A stretch of DNA of 64,000 bases, taken from positions 7,698-71,697 of the forward strand of contig CAZXIE010000003.1 in NCBI GenBank assembly GCA_964640065.1, written 5' to 3'. Source of the stretch: JAJRXG01 sp964640065 (lineage in GTDB: Bacteria > Bacteroidota > Bacteroidia > Chitinophagales > Saprospiraceae). Under the pieces are notes generated by a model. The model had not been told where the DNA came from and made no database searches. It saw only the letters and a program-made list of their open reading frames with translations. The position numbers were made by a program, and so were the translations under genes. Shown in pieces: positions 27,327 through 36,240 of this stretch. The stretch's first letter is position 1, and every line of letters begins with the position of its first letter.

Positions 27327-30300
27327 ATGCCTATGGGTAAGATTTACTTTTCAATTAGGTGTTGTTTTATAGTTCTTGGTTTACTGATCTCGTCTCAGTC
27401 TTTCGCCCAATCACTTTCATGTAATAATGGAGTGAATATATCGATGGATGAGAATTGTGAGGTTACGCTAAGTTCATCCTTGATCCTTAAAGGATCGGAT
27501 GCGCAAGAAAATCCTATGAACTACCTTCTTAGTGTCAGAACACTAAACGGTACAATACCTCAAGATGTATTGGTTTATGATGCATCCACAAGCACTTTTT
27601 CAGATACAATAGGACCACAAGGTGAGTTCCTTCTATTTTCTGAGCCGGGTGATTTTGTCGTCACGGTAGTTAGAAAATCAGATGGGATAACGTGCTGGGG
27701 CGATTTGAAAGTAGAAGATAAGCTTCTACCTTTCGCTGTAGACTGTCCTTGTGCAGCTGGAGTGCCACCGACACCTGAGTGTTTTCTAAGTTGTGCGGCC
27801 ATTCCAGAATTTAGAAACCAGACAACTATTTCTGGTGCTGCCGGACTCAATCCTGTCTTCATGGATAACTGTGAAGTAACAGTCGATGTGAGCTTCCGAG
27901 ATGAGCTAACACAGGATACAGGTTGTGGTAATTTTATAATTACTAGAACCTGGTCTTCTTTGGTGCCTAACCCAGATGGTATGATGGTACCCAGAGATCT
28001 TAGATGCGTTCAACGGTTCTTTTTTGAATCAGCAAACGTAGATGCCGTAGTTCCCCCTAGTGACCGAGTAGAAGTCACCTGCGGTATTGATACAGATCCT
28101 ATGTCGCTCCGTGAATATTTCTCCGATACAGCTTTCTTTTCTAATCCCAACCTTGACACTGCTATTGTTCGTTCTTATCCTTCTATTGCTGCTACCGTGC
28201 CTGGATTTGGCACCACGCTTAGCATAATAGGAGAAGGCCTTAGTGGTAATTCAACTGATAATTTTTGCCAGTTAAATGCTGGCTATACTGATTCACCTTT
28301 GATCCCTACTTGCGAGGGCATCGGTTATAAATTTGTTAGAACTTGGAATATCATAGACTGGTGTAATAATGGAACACTTCCTCGATTAACGCAGATCATA
28401 AAGGTCAGTGACACGGAAGGACCCATGTGCATTGTACGTGATACCATAGCAAATGTGAGTACAAGTGCTCATGCATGTTCTGCAGATGTAATCGTACCTG
28501 CACCTGATTCTCTTTATGATAACTGTGCTGCGACAAGTGATCTGATTTGGAGAGCATTTGTAGAAGTAGATGGTGTAATTATAGAAGCCAACTCTGCTAA
28601 TGGAAATCTGCTTAATAATTTACCAGCAGGCGCGCATACAGTAACCTATGAAGTAACTGACCCTTGCGGAAATTCTTCTCAGAAGACGTCTATAATAGTT
28701 ATAAAAGACTTGATTCGCCCAGTAGCCATCGCAAAGAGATCTATAAAAATAACTTTTGCTTCTTTTGATGGAGATTGTACAGCTAAGGTTTTTACAAGTA
28801 ATATAGACGCTGGTAGTTTTGATAATTGTGATGATGATCCAGAAATTGGGATTAGAAGATTTGGAACAAATGATGCATTTACTGACTTTGTCAAATTCAA
28901 TGGTAATGATCTTTCTGGCATCTCCGATGATGGAAATCCTATCGGTGAAGTAGTTATAGAATTAGAAGTAAGAGATGACTGCGACAATGTCAATCTTGCT
29001 TGGACGACTGTAAAACTTCAAGACAACCAATCTGATGTAAATGTCAGTTGTGGTGATCTCGATATAGACTTACCCTGTACATCATCTCTAGATGAAGAGA
29101 TTGCTAACAATCAACCTACAGTCATATTAAGTGGGTGTACGGATAGACCGCTTACTGTAATGCACACTTTGCGATCATCGGCTATCAATCCTACTTGTAA
29201 TACTGGTACTGCGATTGTTGACTACTTTATAGAAGGCTCTAGCGATATTATTTGCACAAAGACTTTCACACTCATGGATCCAGAGCCGATTAGTATTATT
29301 TGGCCTGATCCTGTGATTACAGTAAGTTGCTCAGATGATGACTTTGGTGATCCTATCATCACAGGTGGCATATGTTCTGATCCGAATGTAACAGAGACGA
29401 TGTCAGAGTTTTCTGTGCCACCAGGACTAGGATTTTGTAGAAATATTTTAAGAGAGATAACTGTGATTGATTTCTGCACATTTGTGCCGAATAGCGGCGA
29501 CTCTACTGGTGTATACAGATTCATACAATCTATCAAGGTTCAAGATAACGATCGACCTACTATAGAGTGTACTGATGCTGTATTCGAATCCAATGCTGGA
29601 TGTGGTGCTGTAGGTATTGTTGTATCTGCTTCAGGTACTGATACGGGTATTTGCAATGATGGTCTTACTTGGTTTGCAGCTATCGATGCAGATGGCGACG
29701 GTATCTTTGAGATCGAACTTGACGTAATCGGTGATGAAAATGTAACGGCAGTCGTACCAGGTACGATTCCAGTTGGACTTCATGATGTAAGATGGAGAGC
29801 ACTCGACAGTTGTGGTAACAGTGATGAGGCGGTTTGCTTACTTACGGTAGAAGACTCTACTGCTCCTCAAGCTATATGCTTAGGTGCTATCTCTACAGCT
29901 ACTATGGGTACTGATGGAACAGTAACTATATGGGCTGGGGATTTTGATCCTAATGGCTCGTCTACGGATGACTGTGATGACGATCTCATATATAGTTTCA
30001 GTGCTACTAATCAAAACATGCCTAGTAGAACATTTACTTGTGCTGACCTGCCGGATGGTGTTGGTACTGTTGTGGAGCTTCGTATTTATGTTTTTGACCA
30101 AAGTGGCAATAGTGACTTCTGTGTTTCTACGATTCGTATAGACGATAACTTAGATGCCTGTGATAATGCGCATCAAGATGATAACACTGATGGCGAAGTT
30201 GAAGATGAAGGTAATGGAGCATCGAGTTTAATCTCTGGATTAATAGAGACACCACAAGGAGATAGACTAGAATCAGCTGTAGTTCAAAACTTCAGCGTAT

Positions 30301-31433
30301 CTCAGAACCTAGTTCTGTCGGAGATGACTGGCCTAGAAGGTATTTATGCCTTTGCTGACAATGCACTTATGTCTGACTACGAGATATCCGTAGATCTCAC
30401 AGGTGATGACCTCAATGGCGTTTCAACATTAGATCTAGTTCTTATACAGAGACACATACTAGGTATATCAGAATTAGACAGTCCGTACAAATTGATTGCT
30501 GCAGATGTTACCGAGGATACTCGTATATCTGCTATTGATCTAGTACAAATACGTAACCTTATTCTAGGTAGGACAGCAGAATTCCCAAGTGGTAATTCTT
30601 GGACATTCATACCTGCGGATTTCACATTTGCTGACCCAAGCTTTCCTTGGCCAATTAGAGAGACGATCGAAGTTTCTCAACTCAGCCAGGATCAACCTGA
30701 TCAGGACTTTATCGGTATCAAGCTAGGAGATGTCAATGGAAATGCAATAGCTAATAGTGGACTAGCAGGAGCTAATCGTTCTACAGTGATTGCTACAACT
30801 ATCCTTCAGAATAAGGCTTACAACGCAGGAGAAAGAGTACAGGTTGATATACCTCTTACTCAATACAGTGATGTAGCTGGCTTGCAACTTGGATTAGAAA
30901 TATCTGGTCAGTGGTTACCGCAGGTGAGTATTAATGGAAAAGAACTATCTGCAGATAACTACCTCTTAGAAGAGGGTAAGTTATATCTAAGTTTATCTGC
31001 TTTTAGTGGTGAGCTAGATAAGAGCATATTGCAAGTAGCATTTCAATCAGATAACAAAGGAAGTCTCTCTGATGATCTAAGCTTACTTCAGGCTTTTGCT
31101 TCTGAGATATACTTTGGTGAAGAACTTACTGTTGGAGAAGTACAATTCCAATATTCATCTATAACTGATGAAGAAATTGTACTCTATCAGAATACGCCTA
31201 ATCCATTTACAGATCAGACGTCGATAGCATTCAAGATTCATAAAGAAGGACTTGTCGATCTAACTGTTTTCGATCTTACAGGTCGACAGTTATATGGATC
31301 AAGTGCAGTTTATGAGTCTGGGACTCATACGATAGCACTCTCACAAGATCTTTTAGATCATGACGGAGTGATGTACTATCAAGTAAACTTTGAAGATAAA
31401 GTGATCACTAAAAAGATGATCAGCTTTAGATAA
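27327..31433 (+). CDS. Secreted HYR-like protein with dockerin-like, cohesin-like and T9SS type A domains
   Basis: A 1368-residue exported surface protein. The signal peptide ends near residue 27 (SQSFAQ). Residues about 29-130 form a Cys-rich module ending CWGDLKVEDK, also found in the proteins at 39769 and 46319. HYR/Ig-like modules with VTDPCGN-type and WRALDSCGN-type ends fill the middle. At about 1025-1080 there is a duplicated dockerin-like segment (LDLVLIQRHILG, then IDLVQIRNLILG); its second Ca-loop is imperfect (DVTEDTRISAID). A cohesin-like beta domain (about 1150-1280) and a T9SS type A sorting domain (about 1285-1368, LYQNTPNPF to KKMISFR) end the chain. Binding partners are unknown. 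Confidence 0.85.
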   Translation: MPMGKIYFSIRCCFIVLGLLISSQSFAQSLSCNNGVNISMDENCEVTLSSSLILKGSDAQENPMNYLLSVRTLNGTIPQDVLVYDASTSTFSDTIGPQGEFLLFSEPGDFVVTVVRKSDGITCWGDLKVEDKLLPFAVDCPCAAGVPPTPECFLSCAAIPEFRNQTTISGAAGLNPVFMDNCEVTVDVSFRDELTQDTGCGNFIITRTWSSLVPNPDGMMVPRDLRCVQRFFFESANVDAVVPPSDRVEVTCGIDTDPMSLREYFSDTAFFSNPNLDTAIVRSYPSIAATVPGFGTTLSIIGEGLSGNSTDNFCQLNAGYTDSPLIPTCEGIGYKFVRTWNIIDWCNNGTLPRLTQIIKVSDTEGPMCIVRDTIANVSTSAHACSADVIVPAPDSLYDNCAATSDLIWRAFVEVDGVIIEANSANGNLLNNLPAGAHTVTYEVTDPCGNSSQKTSIIVIKDLIRPVAIAKRSIKITFASFDGDCTAKVFTSNIDAGSFDNCDDDPEIGIRRFGTNDAFTDFVKFNGNDLSGISDDGNPIGEVVIELEVRDDCDNVNLAWTTVKLQDNQSDVNVSCGDLDIDLPCTSSLDEEIANNQPTVILSGCTDRPLTVMHTLRSSAINPTCNTGTAIVDYFIEGSSDIICTKTFTLMDPEPISIIWPDPVITVSCSDDDFGDPIITGGICSDPNVTETMSEFSVPPGLGFCRNILREITVIDFCTFVPNSGDSTGVYRFIQSIKVQDNDRPTIECTDAVFESNAGCGAVGIVVSASGTDTGICNDGLTWFAAIDADGDGIFEIELDVIGDENVTAVVPGTIPVGLHDVRWRALDSCGNSDEAVCLLTVEDSTAPQAICLGAISTATMGTDGTVTIWAGDFDPNGSSTDDCDDDLIYSFSATNQNMPSRTFTCADLPDGVGTVVELRIYVFDQSGNSDFCVSTIRIDDNLDACDNAHQDDNTDGEVEDEGNGASSLISGLIETPQGDRLESAVVQNFSVSQNLVLSEMTGLEGIYAFADNALMSDYEISVDLTGDDLNGVSTLDLVLIQRHILGISELDSPYKLIAADVTEDTRISAIDLVQIRNLILGRTAEFPSGNSWTFIPADFTFADPSFPWPIRETIEVSQLSQDQPDQDFIGIKLGDVNGNAIANSGLAGANRSTVIATTILQNKAYNAGERVQVDIPLTQYSDVAGLQLGLEISGQWLPQVSINGKELSADNYLLEEGKLYLSLSAFSGELDKSILQVAFQSDNKGSLSDDLSLLQAFASEIYFGEELTVGEVQFQYSSITDEEIVLYQNTPNPFTDQTSIAFKIHKEGLVDLTVFDLTGRQLYGSSAVYESGTHTIALSQDLLDHDGVMYYQVNFEDKVITKKMISFR

Positions 31434-31460
31434 ACGTATAATGATGACTACGTTTTAATT

Positions 31461-31491
31461 AAAAAGGGAGGCACATTGTGTCTCCCTTTTT
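31461..31491. terminator. Bidirectional terminator
   Basis: AAAAAGGGAGGCAC pairs with GTGTCTCCCTTTTT around an ATT loop. It serves both converging genes: plus-strand 27327-31433 and minus-strand 31516-33009. Confidence 0.9.
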
Positions 31492-31515
31492 CTTTTTCAC
31501 TTTTGTAAATATCTC

Positions 31516-33009
31516 TTATAATTTATAACCAAAAGTTGTAGAGATCAGTTGCCTATTCTGCTCTATACTAACGAAAGGTTCAGTATTAATATCAAGGAGG
31601 GCATAAGGACTATAGTTAGTATTTAGTGATCGAAGAGTATAGGCAACATCCACATAAAATCTATTCCCTCTATAACCTAGTCCTGCACTAAGACTTGGAT
31701 CGTAATCTAGTATACCTGCATCTTGAAAAGGACTATCAATCATGTTAACTCCTAACCTAAGTCTATAAAACTTATAGGCCAGTTCTGTTCCAAGTCTGAT
31801 ATTGAGAGCTGGCCCAAGTAAATCGTCTATTTCTGCATTTAAGTCATCTTCAAAAAATTGATCTGCAGGATCATTAGAGTTGGCAGTGAGATTAAAGCTC
31901 GCACCACTATAGTTGACATATTCTACTTCCCCTGATAAGAATCCTCGTAATTCTCCAAATTTATATAGGTAACCAAGTCCACCTATGGCTCTCCAAGCTC
32001 CAGAGAGTTGGTATTCGAATTCTGAAAGTGGACTTTGGGCTGTTTCGATATTAGATGCTCCGTCTTGTGTGAAAGAATAACTCACTTCAGTATCGAAGTC
32101 ATCTGTCAGTATAAATACAGACCTCGTATGGATAGATGCACCTAATCTTAATCGGTTATTAATTTTATATATGATACCTAACTTCAAGTTAGCACCAACA
32201 CCTGAAGTATTGAGATTTTGATCAAAGGTGAGATCGTCAAAAAGATCTACTTCATCAGCATTATCTACTTCTGCATATCTACGCTGCTCGGTGAAGCTCA
32301 AGAAAGGAAAACCTAACGTCGCACCCCAGCTAAATTTATTCTTGATGTTAGATCCTACGCTGAGGAATATTTCATTGAGGGAGCCAGATCGAGTGATGAC
32401 TTCACTACGTGTTACTCGCTCTTGAAACGTATTGAAGTCACTAAGGTATTCGCCTTCAAAGTCGCCTTCAAAGATAGCTCCTGCATCAAACGCTGGCCCT
32501 GCTTCGAATGGACCCAAATCATTGAGTCCATTGCCAAAAGCTTGTTCTAGGAACCTTTGGACGATTGTTCCTGATGATTCTCCACTATATACGATCTCTT
32601 CATTGAAGTCGGCGATGCGGTTATAACCTATCGCAAAGTTGATCGTCTTTGTATTAAAGTTCGCAGGGTTATAATGAAATACTGCAGCTATATTTCCTAG
32701 GCCTACTTTGCTGAGACTATTACTAGTAGCAGCTCCTCCATCTAGGGCTGCTATATTCTCAGTGTTGAGAAAATTGAGAGTGGCAGTTACTTCAGATTTT
32801 CTGAACTCTGCTATCCCCGCAGGATTGATGCTCGCAAGAGAGACGTCTGCACCAAGTGAGGAGAAAGCACCAGCTACACCAGCGAATCGCGCAGTATTAT
32901 AGTTTTCATGAAAGGAATATCTAAGTGCATCATCTAGTGTCTGGCCTGCACAGGATATGGTAAAGAGTAGTAGTATGTATGTTATTGAATTCTTGATCAT
33001 CATAGTCAT
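31516..33009 (-). CDS. OmpP1/FadL-family outer-membrane transport protein
   Basis: Predicted 14-stranded outer-membrane channel for hydrophobic compounds. The frame can be read from 33072, but the first 21 residues have no signal character. The cluster MTMMIKN followed by a hydrophobic run ending SCAGQ is a proper signal peptide, so I place the start at 33009 (33003 or 33000 are equally possible). The mature N-terminus DALRYSFHENYNTARFAGVAGAFSSLGADVS-type region, with GADVSLASINPAGIA, is the FadL hatch motif of Bacteroidota homologues. Many Tyr/Phe-ended beta strands follow, ending TTFGYKL. It lies downstream of the Ser/Arg protein on the same strand, but a terminator separates them. Confidence 0.82.
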   Translation of the reverse strand: MTMMIKNSITYILLLFTISCAGQTLDDALRYSFHENYNTARFAGVAGAFSSLGADVSLASINPAGIAEFRKSEVTATLNFLNTENIAALDGGAATSNSLSKVGLGNIAAVFHYNPANFNTKTINFAIGYNRIADFNEEIVYSGESSGTIVQRFLEQAFGNGLNDLGPFEAGPAFDAGAIFEGDFEGEYLSDFNTFQERVTRSEVITRSGSLNEIFLSVGSNIKNKFSWGATLGFPFLSFTEQRRYAEVDNADEVDLFDDLTFDQNLNTSGVGANLKLGIIYKINNRLRLGASIHTRSVFILTDDFDTEVSYSFTQDGASNIETAQSPLSEFEYQLSGAWRAIGGLGYLYKFGELRGFLSGEVEYVNYSGASFNLTANSNDPADQFFEDDLNAEIDDLLGPALNIRLGTELAYKFYRLRLGVNMIDSPFQDAGILDYDPSLSAGLGYRGNRFYVDVAYTLRSLNTNYSPYALLDINTEPFVSIEQNRQLISTTFGYKL

Positions 33010-33070
33010 AGTGGTTATGCGAAAATAGAAAGTGGTGGTGAGCTTCACCTCATTTACGGATGCAAAAGGC

Positions 33071-33109
33071 AAAAAAAATGGGTGAAAGCCGCATAGCCAT
33101 CACCCATTT
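33071..33109 (-). terminator. Intrinsic terminator of the Ser/Arg-tailed gene
   Basis: On the minus strand AAATGGGTGA pairs with TCACCCATTT and runs on into eight T. It begins about 20 bases after the stop codon at 33129. Confidence 0.85.
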
Positions 33110-33128
33110 GTATGTTATATTCTACCTA

Positions 33129-34091
33129 CTATCTAGGACTTCTTCTTGAACTTCTTGAGCTTGAAGATCTTGATACAGATCTGCTGCTGCTAGTTCCTGC
33201 ACTTCTTCTAGAAGATGAACTAGTAGCTGATCTACGACTACTTCTTGAAGGAGAAGAAGTAGCTGACCTTCTTGATGATGATCTAGTAGCTGATCTACTA
33301 GTACTTCTTGAAGGAGAAGTAGCACGAGAAGAAGATCTTCTACTCGTGCTTCTTGTAGAAGAAGTACGAGCTTTATTACCTGTGCCTCTTACACTTGTAT
33401 TAGTTGCTCTAGAAGAAGCTCTCGTGCTTCCAGTTGTCCTAGATCTGTTGATCGTACTTCTTGAAGAAGATACCGCAGCAGCTTGCGTCGTTACGGTATT
33501 AAACCTTGCACCTGGGTTAAAAGGTGGGCAGTAGTAACCGCCAGATCTTAGTGAGTTGAAGCCACCCACTCCAAATCCTCCAGCTCCGAATCCGCCACCA
33601 AATCTGTTAAATCTGTTGAATTGACCGAATCTGTTGAATCCTCTATTGAAAGGATTGTACCCGTATGGAGAGAAACTTGAGAAAGCTGATGGAATACCAA
33701 AGTTAAAGCTTAACCCAATTCGATTCAAATTGCTATAGCCAAATACACCACCGATAGGCGTACCGTAAGGATTGAAGAGGTACGAGCTTCTGCTGTAGAA
33801 GTTAGAGAACCTTAGATTATTAAATCTATTAGTAAATCTATACGCATCTACATCGTAGTCGTTTTCTCTGTATTGTAGGTATTCGTCATATTCGTCCTCA
33901 TCGTACGTATATGCCTCATCTATCGTTGCGTCATCAAAATCTTGGTATGCAAGATCTTCTGTTTGATATGCTGCAGTAGGTAATTCTGACTCATCAAAAT
34001 AGAGATCGTCAAACTGAGCATTTATACTAGTCGTTCCTAAAGCGAACAATACTAGGCTCAGTAGCCAGTGAATTTTTTTAGTTTTTTTCAT
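33129..34091 (-). CDS. Secreted protein with a Ser/Arg-repeat tail
   Basis: A 320-residue exported protein with three parts. The signal peptide (MKKTKK and a hydrophobic run ending INAQ, about residue 26) is followed by a strongly acidic Asp/Glu/Tyr segment (about 27-80), then an aromatic Gly/Asn/Phe segment with repeated NRF and GGFG units (about 85-190). The last 115 residues are almost only Ser, Arg, Thr and Ala. The opposite charges of head and tail could allow self-association. No known domain is present. The tail is coded by AGA/AGT/TCA-type repeats, which produce long spurious frames on the other strand. Confidence 0.7.
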   Translation of the reverse strand: MKKTKKIHWLLSLVLFALGTTSINAQFDDLYFDESELPTAAYQTEDLAYQDFDDATIDEAYTYDEDEYDEYLQYRENDYDVDAYRFTNRFNNLRFSNFYSRSSYLFNPYGTPIGGVFGYSNLNRIGLSFNFGIPSAFSSFSPYGYNPFNRGFNRFGQFNRFNRFGGGFGAGGFGVGGFNSLRSGGYYCPPFNPGARFNTVTTQAAAVSSSRSTINRSRTTGSTRASSRATNTSVRGTGNKARTSSTRSTSRRSSSRATSPSRSTSRSATRSSSRRSATSSPSRSSRRSATSSSSRRSAGTSSSRSVSRSSSSRSSRRSPR

Positions 34092-34451
34092 TGTCGAAGA
34101 ATTTAAAAGTACTAAATCGATGTATCACTATCAAAACTATATGATAAAGATACATTTATAGCTTAAAATCTGCTTAAATCTATTCTTAACATACGTTAAT
34201 GTCGTATTGTATTGACTATCAGCGGATAACTACAACATTAAGACGCATACAAAGTGCTTTAGGCACTAAAAATTTGGACGTTAACACTCTTTTTAACATT
34301 TGATACGGCGAGAACTGGATTTCCTTTTGTCTCAGTCCACCCATTTCAGCTCTATTATCCATTATCCTAACATCATAAAATCCCTGTTTGAAGGACCAAA
34401 ACATTAGTTTTGCTGCTTTTTGAGGTCTTATCAGGATAAACGAATAAGTAT
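34092..34451. other. 360-bp intergenic region between divergent genes
   Basis: Separates the Ser/Arg-tailed gene from proS. It contains the predicted proS -7 box at 34405-34412. A 79-codon minus-strand frame here has no family resemblance and overlaps the proS promoter, so I do not call it a gene. Confidence 0.5.
34405..34412 (+). promoter_or_regulatory. -7 promoter box of proS
   Basis: TAGTTTTG matches TAnnTTTG exactly, 40 bases before the start codon. A TTTG lies 14 bases upstream, closer than the usual 19-21, so the -33 element is doubtful. Confidence 0.45.
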
Positions 34452-35918
34452 ATGGCAAAGGAGATTACACCAAGATCAGAGGATTATAGCAAATGGTATC
34501 TCGATATAGTAAAGAAAGCAGGTTTAGCGGATAACTCTGCTGTCAGGGGATGTATGGTCATAAAACCTACCGGATATGCCATCTGGGAGAAGATGAAGGA
34601 CCAACTTGATCAGATGTTTAAAGATGCAGGCCATGTCAACGCTTACTTCCCTCTCTTTATCCCTAAAAGCTTCTTGAGTAAGGAGGCAGATCATGTAGAG
34701 GGATTTGCGAAGGAGTGTGCTGTAGTTACCCACCACCGCCTGATGAATAATCCAGATGGAAGTGGAGTAGTGGTGGATCCAAGTGCTAAGCTAGACGAGG
34801 AGCTCATCGTCCGACCTACCTCTGAGACAATCATATGGCATACTTACAAAGATTGGATCAAGTCATATCGTGATCTTCCATTGCTAATCAATCAGTGGGC
34901 TAATGTGGTCCGATGGGAGATGAGAACTAGACCTTTTCTACGTACAGCGGAGTTTTTATGGCAAGAAGGCCATACGGCTCATGCAACTGAAGGTGAGGCT
35001 ATAGAGGAAGCCAGACTGATACATGATATATATGCCAAGTTTGCTGAAGAGTATATGGCGATGCCAGTTATCAAAGGAGCTAAGTCTGCAAATGAGAGAT
35101 TTGCGGGAGCGATAGATACATATACTATAGAAGCCCTTATGCAAGATGGAAAAGCACTTCAGGCGGGCACATCTCATTTCTTAGGTCAGAACTTTGCAAA
35201 GGCTTTTGATGTAAAGTACCTCACTAGCGAAAATCGCGAGGAGCACGTATGGGCGACTTCTTGGGGAGTGTCAACTAGACTAGTTGGAGGACTGATCATG
35301 ACCCACTCCGACGATGAAGGTCTCGTACTTCCACCGAAGTTAGCGCCCACTCAAGTTGTGATAGTACCAATACCAAAGCCATCTCCTGCTATTCTCGAAG
35401 TTGCTGAGAAGCTGCAAAAAGAACTGAAAGACAAAGGAGTCTCTGTCAAGATAGATCGTGATGAAAAGAAAAGGCCAGGTTTTAAGTTTGCTGAGTACGA
35501 GATGAAAGGTGTACCAGTAAGACTTGGTATAGGTCAGCGCGACTTAGACAAGGGACAGATAGAAGTAGCGCGTCGAGATACTAAAACAAAAGAGTCACTA
35601 CCTATAGAAGGTATATCGAGCCGTATCGTTGATCTCCTTGATGATATACAAGCGAGTTTACTCAAGAAGGCCTTGGACTATCGCACAGAACATACTAACA
35701 AGGCGAATGATCTTGACACATTCAAATCCTTGCTTCAAGAGAAAGGTGGTTTTGTATCAGCTCATTGGGATGGAACTACCGAAAGTGAGTTGAAGATTAA
35801 AGAACTTACGAAGGCAACCCTTCGATGCATTCCGCTTGATGCTGAAGACGAAGAAGGCAAGGATTTGATCTCTGGAGCACCATCTAAAAGAAGGGTATTA
35901 TTTGCGAAAGCGTACTAA
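34452..35918 (+). CDS. proS: Prolyl-tRNA synthetase, archaeal/eukaryotic type
   Basis: Class II synthetase charging tRNA-Pro. The start MAKEITPRSEDYSKWYLDIVKKAGLAD and the short 488-residue length without the bacterial editing insertion place it in the archaeal/eukaryotic (ProS type 3) group, which is usual in Bacteroidota. Motif 2 lies near residue 155 (VRWEMRTRPFLRTAEFLWQEGHTAH), motif 3 near 278 (SWGVSTRLVGGLIMTHSDDEGLVLP-type region), and the anticodon-binding domain follows (about 300-400). The end, LFAKAY, is encoded by a copy of the dispersed word. Weak terminator downstream. Confidence 0.96.
   Translation: MAKEITPRSEDYSKWYLDIVKKAGLADNSAVRGCMVIKPTGYAIWEKMKDQLDQMFKDAGHVNAYFPLFIPKSFLSKEADHVEGFAKECAVVTHHRLMNNPDGSGVVVDPSAKLDEELIVRPTSETIIWHTYKDWIKSYRDLPLLINQWANVVRWEMRTRPFLRTAEFLWQEGHTAHATEGEAIEEARLIHDIYAKFAEEYMAMPVIKGAKSANERFAGAIDTYTIEALMQDGKALQAGTSHFLGQNFAKAFDVKYLTSENREEHVWATSWGVSTRLVGGLIMTHSDDEGLVLPPKLAPTQVVIVPIPKPSPAILEVAEKLQKELKDKGVSVKIDRDEKKRPGFKFAEYEMKGVPVRLGIGQRDLDKGQIEVARRDTKTKESLPIEGISSRIVDLLDDIQASLLKKALDYRTEHTNKANDLDTFKSLLQEKGGFVSAHWDGTTESELKIKELTKATLRCIPLDAEDEEGKDLISGAPSKRRVLFAKAY
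35099..35111 (+). repeat. Dispersed 13-bp word, G-class, GGGA loop
   Basis: ATTTGCGGGAGCG in proS, sense, read as Phe-Ala-Gly-Ala. Confidence 0.7.
35900..35912 (+). repeat. Dispersed 13-bp word, G-class, GAAA loop
   Basis: ATTTGCGAAAGCG six bases before the proS stop codon, sense, read as Phe-Ala-Lys-Ala. Confidence 0.85.
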
Positions 35919-35948
35919 AGGCCTAATACCAAGTCTGATTTTATCCAA

Positions 35949-35980
35949 AGGAGGATCTTTTCTTCCCCTCCTCTCTTTTT
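35949..35980 (+). terminator. Probable proS terminator
   Basis: AGGAGG at 35949-35954 pairs with CCTCCT at 35967-35972 over a 12-nt loop, followed by CTCTTTTT. The loop is long, so it is less certain than the others. Confidence 0.5.
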
Positions 35981-36147
35981 AGCTATTTCTATAGGGGATA
36001 ACCCTAGTGTAAAGATTTACTAAGAAATAGATCTATCATTTGACTATTTCAAATATATTTATCTTTATAATGTATATCATGGTGAACATCAGGAAGTTTT
36101 AGATAGAGATTTTACTTATAAGATTCTTTACATATTAGTGTTTTCCA

Positions 36148-36155
36148 TATATTTG
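36148..36155 (+). promoter_or_regulatory. -7 promoter box of the 1102-residue surface protein gene
   Basis: TATATTTG matches TAnnTTTG exactly and predicts a leader of about 80 nt before the start at 36241. Confidence 0.5.
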
Positions 36156-36240
36156 GCGCAACGTGACCTAACAACCTAGAGATAATAGACCACTTCTGTG
36201 ATATCACAGGTGTTTAAAAACCTCAAATTTTAGGATCAGT

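Larger units (their letters stand above)
35919..36240. other. 322-bp intergenic region
   Basis: Contains the probable proS terminator and the -7 box at 36148-36155. Nothing else is recognisable. Confidence 0.5.

Noticed and set aside
31498..31510. Near copy of the dispersed word (minus strand ATTTACAAAAGTG)
   Set aside because: The loop is AAAA rather than GNRA, so it was not counted.
33010..33072. N-terminal extension of the FadL-like protein
   Set aside because: Adds 21 residues without signal character before a good signal peptide.
33112..33534. Leu/Glu/Asp-rich 140-codon plus-strand frame opposite the Ser/Arg tail
   Set aside because: It is the mirror of the AGA/AGT-type repeat on the minus strand. 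It has low complexity, no start context and no family.
34219..34458. 79-codon minus-strand frame before proS
   Set aside because: Overlaps the proS start and promoter; no recognisable protein features.
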